From a bacterium (GTDB taxonomy: Bacteria; Acidobacteriota; Blastocatellia; Pyrinomonadales; Pyrinomonadaceae): a stretch of 9,023 nucleotides of DNA. The stretch lies in NCBI GenBank assembly GCA_029945985.1, contig JAQSDP010000009.1, forward strand, positions 1 to 9,023, in the 5' to 3' direction. Under the pieces are notes generated by a model. It did not search any database. It was given only the letters and a program-made list of their open reading frames with translations, and had not been told where the DNA came from. This document shows positions 5,499 through 9,023 of this stretch, piece by piece. Position numbers and translations under genes: made by a program. Position 1 is the first letter of the stretch. Every line of letters starts with the position of its first letter.

Positions 5499-6146
5499 AT
5501 GGGTTTAGAAAATCAAGTATTCGAATCGCTTCCGGACGTTGTCACCGTAAAGCTCGACGCCGTGGTCAACTGGGCTCGCAAGAGCAGTCTTTGGCCGGCT
5601 ACGTTTGGTCTGGCTTGCTGCGCGATCGAGATGATGAACACGGTGTCCGCTCGAAACGACCTTTCGAGGTTCGGTGCGGAGACGTTTCGTGCTTCGCCGC
5701 GGCAGGCTGACGTGATGATCGTCTCCGGCCGTGTATCGCGGAAAATGGCTCCGGTGCTGCGTCGAATTTACGACCAGATGCCGGAACCGAAATGGGTCAT
5801 CTCGATGGGGGCATGTGCCACGTCGGGCGGTGTTTTCGATAACTACGCGATCGTGCAGGGCGTGGATAAGATCGTGCCCGTTGACGTTTATGTCCCCGGA
5901 TGCCCGCCGAGGCCTGAAATGCTCATTCACGCCATTACGATGCTCCAGGAAAAGATCATGAACGAGTCGGTCAAGGACCGGCCGGACACGTTCGAGACCG
6001 AATCTCGGGAATCTAAGGTGCCCGGAACGCTTCCGATAACGGAAGGTACCGCCCTCGAACGCGAGACTGAGGTCGAGGTCGCACAGAATCAAACGTCACG
6101 ACCGTATACGATTCCGTCGCGGCACGAGAGACGGCGATCTTCGTAA
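5499..6146 (+). CDS. nuoB: NADH-quinone oxidoreductase subunit B, with C-terminal tail
   Basis: Complex I subunit that carries the N2 [4Fe-4S] cluster, the last cluster before quinone (PSST/NuoB family). The four ligands are visible: Cys40-Cys41 in FGLACCAIEMM, Cys106 in SMGACATSGG and Cys135 in YVPGCPPRPE. Other family blocks are RFGAETFRASPRQADVMIVSG (58-78) and KMAPVLRRIYDQMPEPKWV (82-100). The core ends near residue 157; about 58 further residues (VKDRPDTFETESRES... to SRHERRRSS) form a polar, probably disordered tail. The ribosome site before ATG 5499 is weak. The gene is followed by a 94-nt gap occupied by 77-bp repeat copy 3, unlike the tight spacing of the other nuo genes. Confidence 0.96.
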   Translation: MGLENQVFESLPDVVTVKLDAVVNWARKSSLWPATFGLACCAIEMMNTVSARNDLSRFGAETFRASPRQADVMIVSGRVSRKMAPVLRRIYDQMPEPKWVISMGACATSGGVFDNYAIVQGVDKIVPVDVYVPGCPPRPEMLIHAITMLQEKIMNESVKDRPDTFETESRESKVPGTLPITEGTALERETEVEVAQNQTSRPYTIPSRHERRRSS

Positions 6147-6152
6147 GACCAA

Positions 6153-6229
6153 TGCACAGGCCCGCGCGTTATCAGGGGCAATAGGTGCAACCTTGAGTGT
6201 ATCGCCCCGCTAATGCGCGGGCTTCTGCC
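6153..6229 (+). repeat. 77-bp palindromic repeat, copy 3 (between nuoB and nuoC)
   Basis: Same family and orientation as copy 2. The left arm TGCACAGGCCCGCGCGTTAT pairs with TAATGCGCGGGCTTCTGCC, and pairing extends through GGGGCAATA/TATCGCCCC. The centre contains CTTGAGTGTATC. Relative to copy 2 it shows small compensating 1-nt gaps. It starts 6 nt after the nuoB stop and ends 11 nt before the nuoC ATG, inside an operon, so it would be transcribed as a hairpin in the nuo mRNA. Confidence 0.85.
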
Positions 6230-6240
6230 AAAAAAGAGAT

Positions 6241-6720
6241 ATGACGGAAAGGCTTCACGGCTTTGTCGAAAAACTAAGAGAGCGAGATGCTTCGTGGGTC
6301 GGGGAGGTCGTCGAGGCGTTCGGCGAGGTGACTGTCATTGTTCCCCGCGAAGGCATTCTCGAGGCCTGCTACTTCCTGCGTGACGAGCACGATTTCGACC
6401 TGCTCGCCGATATTTGCGGGGCGGATCGCGGACCCGAGGAAGATCCGCGCTTCGAGGTGAATTATCACCTCTTCTCGACCGTCCATTTTCAGCGATTGCG
6501 TCTAAAGGTGCTTCTATCGGAAGATGACGCAAAGGTCGAGTCAGTAACGGACGTTTGGCGAACGGCTGATTGGCACGAACGGGAGACGTTCGACATGTTC
6601 GGGGTCAAATTCGAAGGTCACGAAGACCTTCGCCGTATCCTGCTTCCCAGCGATTTCGACGGACACGCACTTAGGAAAGATTACCCGCTCCGCGGCTACG
6701 AGCCGTACAGCATGAATTAA
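6241..6720 (+). CDS. nuoC: NADH-quinone oxidoreductase subunit C
   Basis: Hydrophilic (30-kDa type) subunit of the complex I connecting module, encoded separately from nuoD. 159 residues. The family signature is present at HERETFDMFGVKFEGHEDLRR (112-132), followed by ILLPSDFDGHALRKDYPLRGYE (133-154). The earlier part (LADICGADRG, then FEVNYHLFST) is also typical. A purine-rich stretch, AAAAAAGAG, precedes the ATG. The stop is 3 nt before nuoD. Confidence 0.95.
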   Translation: MTERLHGFVEKLRERDASWVGEVVEAFGEVTVIVPREGILEACYFLRDEHDFDLLADICGADRGPEEDPRFEVNYHLFSTVHFQRLRLKVLLSEDDAKVESVTDVWRTADWHERETFDMFGVKFEGHEDLRRILLPSDFDGHALRKDYPLRGYEPYSMN

Positions 6721-6723
6721 CGC

Positions 6724-7941
6724 ATGGCTACTGCAGTTGAGAACATTCCCGGCGTGGAAGTAATGGACTCGGCACTTGAGTCTCAGATGACTCTGTCGAT
6801 GGGACCACAGCACCCATCTACTCATGGCGTGCTTCGACTCGATCTGCGGCTGGACGGCGAGCTGGTGATCAAGGCGATCCCGGACATTGGCTATCTCCAC
6901 ACAGGAATGGAGAAGCTTTTCGAATACAAGAAATATCAGCAGGGCATTGTGATCACGGATCGGATGGATTATCTCAATCCATTGGGGAACAATCTCGTTT
7001 ACGTGATGGCGGCGGAGAAGCTGCTGGGAATCGAGATCCCGGAGCGTGCTCAGATCATCCGCGTACTGATGTGCGAACTGCAGCGGATCGCCTCGCACAT
7101 GGTGTGGTTTGGGACGTCGTGCCTCGATATGGGCGCGATGACCCCGTTCTGGTTCACGTTCAAAGAGCGAGAGAAGATCCTGAATATCATCGAGTCAGCG
7201 TCGGGCGGCCGCATGACCCCGAGCTATTTCCGCATCGGCGGATTGATGATGGACCTGCCGGCAGGGTTCGAGAACCGCGTAAAGCAGTTTCTCGACGGGT
7301 TTCCGGATGCATTGAAAACCTTTGACACGCTTATAACCGGCAACACGATCTGGCACAGCCGCACCCAGGGCATCGGCGTGATCTCTAAGCAAGACGCGAT
7401 CGATTGGGGATTGACCGGGCCCTGCCTTCGCGGCAGCGGCGTGGATATCGACCTTCGCAGGGATAATCCTTACACGGGTTACGAAACTTACGATTTCGAG
7501 GTTCCTGTTGAGCACGATGGCGATGTGTGGTCGCGATTCCTTGTGCGTATGCGAGAACTTCGCGAATCGCACAAGATCGTAAAACAGGCTCTCGAACGTC
7601 TGAAACCGGGGCCGACGAAAGCCGACGCACCGAAAGTCGTACTTCCCGACCGCGACGATATGCGAAAGCATATGGATTCGCTGATCCACCACTTCCTCAT
7701 CGTCGCAGAGGGATTCAATGTCCCCGAGGGCGAGGTCTATCACGCGATCGAAGCGTCAAAGGGCGAACTCGGCGTCTATATGAAATCCAATGGCGGGCCG
7801 AAACCGGAGCGCGTCCACTTCCGCGGGCCATCGTTCGTGAATCTCTCCGCCCTGCCCGTCATGGCCGAGGGTGAGATGATCGCGGATGTCGTGGCGATCA
7901 TCGGATCGCTGGATATTGTGCTTGGGGAGATCGATCGATAA
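6724..7941 (+). CDS. nuoD: NADH-quinone oxidoreductase subunit D
   Basis: 49-kDa-type subunit of complex I that forms the quinone site with NuoB; 405 residues, full length. GPQHPSTHGVLRL (27-39) contains His34. RMDYLNPLGNN (80-90) contains Tyr83. These two match the quinone-contacting His and Tyr of the family; their 49-residue spacing equals that in Thermus Nqo4 (His38, Tyr87, from memory). TGPCLRGSGVDIDLRRDNPY (residues 231-250) and the C-terminus SLDIVLGEIDR are canonical. The ATG follows the nuoC stop by 3 nt with no strong ribosome site, consistent with translational coupling. nuoE follows almost directly. Confidence 0.97.
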   Translation: MATAVENIPGVEVMDSALESQMTLSMGPQHPSTHGVLRLDLRLDGELVIKAIPDIGYLHTGMEKLFEYKKYQQGIVITDRMDYLNPLGNNLVYVMAAEKLLGIEIPERAQIIRVLMCELQRIASHMVWFGTSCLDMGAMTPFWFTFKEREKILNIIESASGGRMTPSYFRIGGLMMDLPAGFENRVKQFLDGFPDALKTFDTLITGNTIWHSRTQGIGVISKQDAIDWGLTGPCLRGSGVDIDLRRDNPYTGYETYDFEVPVEHDGDVWSRFLVRMRELRESHKIVKQALERLKPGPTKADAPKVVLPDRDDMRKHMDSLIHHFLIVAEGFNVPEGEVYHAIEASKGELGVYMKSNGGPKPERVHFRGPSFVNLSALPVMAEGEMIADVVAIIGSLDIVLGEIDR

Positions 7942-7947
7942 TTGAGC

Positions 7948-8478
7948 ATGGCTACAGCTACCCCTACAAGTTTCACAGACAAAGTTGAATATTCACCTGA
8001 GATCGCTGAGTTCTCACCGGCGGTGGTCGAGGAGATGCGGTCGCATTTGACGAAGTATCCTGCGGACCGGACGCGTTCCGCGTTGATCCCGCTGTTGTTC
8101 GTTATCCAGCGCGAGCGTGGATGGATCGACAACGCGGGTGTGAATTTTCTGGCGAAGTTTTTAGATCTTGAAGTGACCGACGTGTGGGAAACGGCGACGT
8201 TCTACACAATGTTCAATATGCGCCAGGTCGGCCGGCATCATATTCAGATCTGCAAGACGCTTTCGTGCAGGATCATGGGCGAGCCGGAGATCACCGATCA
8301 TATCTGCTCGAAGCTCGGCATTCATCCCGGCGAAACGACCGAAGATGGCCGCTTTACGGTCACGATGGTCGAATGCCTCGGAAGCTGTGGCACAGCTCCG
8401 ATGATGCAATTAGGTTTCGATTATTATGAGAACCTGACGAAGGAGTCAGTCGACAAGATCCTGGAAGGCTGCAAATAA
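7948..8478 (+). CDS. nuoE: NADH-quinone oxidoreductase subunit E
   Basis: 24-kDa-type subunit of the NADH dehydrogenase module that binds the N1a [2Fe-2S] cluster. 176 residues from ATG 7948; a TTG two codons upstream directly abuts the nuoD stop and is less likely. Cluster ligands: Cys102 and Cys107 in QICKTLSCRIMG, Cys143 and Cys147 in VECLGSCGTAP. The N-terminal helical part with LIPLLFVIQRERGWI and ATFYTMFNM is typical. GETTEDGRFTV is the usual block before the second Cys pair. The NTF2-like gene begins 2 nt after its stop. Confidence 0.96.
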   Translation: MATATPTSFTDKVEYSPEIAEFSPAVVEEMRSHLTKYPADRTRSALIPLLFVIQRERGWIDNAGVNFLAKFLDLEVTDVWETATFYTMFNMRQVGRHHIQICKTLSCRIMGEPEITDHICSKLGIHPGETTEDGRFTVTMVECLGSCGTAPMMQLGFDYYENLTKESVDKILEGCK

Positions 8479-8480
8479 AT

Positions 8481-8873
8481 ATGACCAACGGCGAGATCAT
8501 CAAGGGATTGTACGATTCATTCGCAACGGGAGACGTGCCCGCGGTCTTAGGCGCTTTTGACGCAAATATTTCGTGGACGGAAGCCGCCGGGTTTATGTAC
8601 GCGGGTACGTACGACGGGCCGAACGGTGTCCTAGAGAATGTGTTTATGAAGCTCGGGACCGAGTGGGAAGGCTTTCAGGCCGTCCCGCGAAAGGTCGTTG
8701 ACGGCGGTGATGGAAACGTGGCGGCGTTCGGCACATATTCCGGCAAGTTTCTGGCGACCGGCAAGAGTGCCTCCGTTCCGTTCGCACACGAGTGGGAACT
8801 TAAGGACGGCAAGATCACCAAGTTTGTTCAGCATACGGATACGCAGGTCTTCACCAACGAACTCGGCTTATAG
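8481..8873 (+). CDS. NTF2/SnoaL-like small protein within the nuo operon
   Basis: 130 residues with the pattern of the NTF2/SnoaL-like cone fold: an N-terminal helix (IIKGLYDSFATGDVPAVLGAF, 5-25), then ANISWTEAAGF (28-38), a helix with GVLENVFMKLG, then strands (NVAAFGTYSGKFLATGKS; FAHEWELKDGKITKFVQHTDT). Members are often small-molecule isomerases, hydrolases or ligand-binding proteins of unknown role, so no reaction is assigned. It lies 2 nt after nuoE and 35 nt before nuoF. It is therefore almost certainly co-transcribed with complex I, although it is not a known complex I subunit. GGAAGG about 12 nt upstream could serve as a ribosome site. No signal peptide or membrane segment is visible. 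Confidence 0.8.
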   Translation: MTNGEIIKGLYDSFATGDVPAVLGAFDANISWTEAAGFMYAGTYDGPNGVLENVFMKLGTEWEGFQAVPRKVVDGGDGNVAAFGTYSGKFLATGKSASVPFAHEWELKDGKITKFVQHTDTQVFTNELGL

Positions 8874-8895
8874 ATACCGACGGGCCTTCGTGCTC

Positions 8896-8899
8896 GGAG
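8896..8899 (+). promoter_or_regulatory. Ribosome binding site of nuoF
   Basis: GGAG lies 9 nt before the ATG at 8909 and supports this start for the truncated nuoF frame. Confidence 0.55.
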
Positions 8900-8908
8900 C
8901 TCTGTTTT

Positions 8909-9023
8909 ATGGAAATCAAAGCAATAGGTTGCGAACCATTGCAGCTAAAGCGAATGCACATCGAGAATGGGCATACGCTGAAGGTTTATAAGGATACGGG
9001 CGGTTACGCGAGTTTGAAGAAAG
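8909..9023 (+). CDS. nuoF: NADH-quinone oxidoreductase subunit F, 5' fragment
   Basis: Only 38 codons are present before the right edge and the frame is open. The N-terminus MEIKAIGCEPLQLKRMHIE, followed by NGHTLKVYKDTGGYASLKK, has the H-T-L-x-V-Y-x-x-x-G-G-Y pattern found at the start of NuoF, the FMN- and NADH-binding 51-kDa-type subunit. The position after nuoE supports this. The FMN, NADH and N3-cluster motifs would lie beyond the window. Confidence 0.85.
   Translation, partial: MEIKAIGCEPLQLKRMHIENGHTLKVYKDTGGYASLKK

Noticed and set aside
5505..6092. Long minus-strand open frame opposite nuoB
   Set aside because: It mirrors the codon structure of nuoB, is rich in Arg and His, and matches no family. 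The same holds for minus-strand frames opposite nuoC/nuoD (6541-7098, 7195-7743) and the S55-type gene (248-934).
1221..6229. CRISPR array from the repeated palindromes
   Set aside because: The three copies are kilobases apart with genes between them, differ from one another and occur in both orientations.

Overview
The window looks like a chromosomal segment of a bacterium with moderately GC-rich DNA. It is probably an acidobacterium of the Blastocatellia/Pyrinomonadales type. That placement is an inference from three things: the style of the S55-type secreted protein at the left end, the 273-residue protein that begins MITGFNTDVQ, and the abundance of intergenic palindromes. No rRNA or other marker gene is present to confirm it.

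Left part (1-1854, + strand): the 3' part of a SpoIVB-type (S55) peptidase-domain protein, then a 77-bp palindromic repeat, then a small HD hydrolase that closely resembles the metazoan-type alarmone hydrolase MESH1. An AT-rich palindrome separates this gene from the convergent minus-strand cluster.

Middle part (1915-4659, - strand): read in the direction of transcription, the order is a conserved protein of unknown function, thiS, thiG, moaD, moaE. This places two ubiquitin-like sulfur carriers (ThiS for thiamin, MoaD for molybdopterin), each ending in Gly-Gly, next to their catalytic partners (ThiG and MoaE). No E1-like activating enzyme (ThiF/MoeB) is visible. thiS is bracketed by two unrelated palindromic elements.

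Right part (4660-9023, + strand): a 305-bp divergent control region with a good sigma-70-like promoter on each strand, then a respiratory complex I operon: nuoA, nuoB, nuoC, nuoD, nuoE, a small NTF2/SnoaL-like gene, and the first 38 codons of nuoF, which runs off the window. NuoA and NuoB have unusual charged C-terminal tails. A third copy of the 77-bp repeat lies between nuoB and nuoC.

The most striking non-coding signal is a set of five intergenic foldback elements: three copies of one 77-bp family, one 84-bp palindrome and one 53-bp AT-rich palindrome. Each begins 1-7 nt after a gene's stop codon. I saw no clearly new multi-gene system. The best leads are this stop-codon-linked palindrome pattern, the non-Nuo gene inside the complex I operon, and the uncharacterised protein with a possible operator hairpin in its 5' leader.
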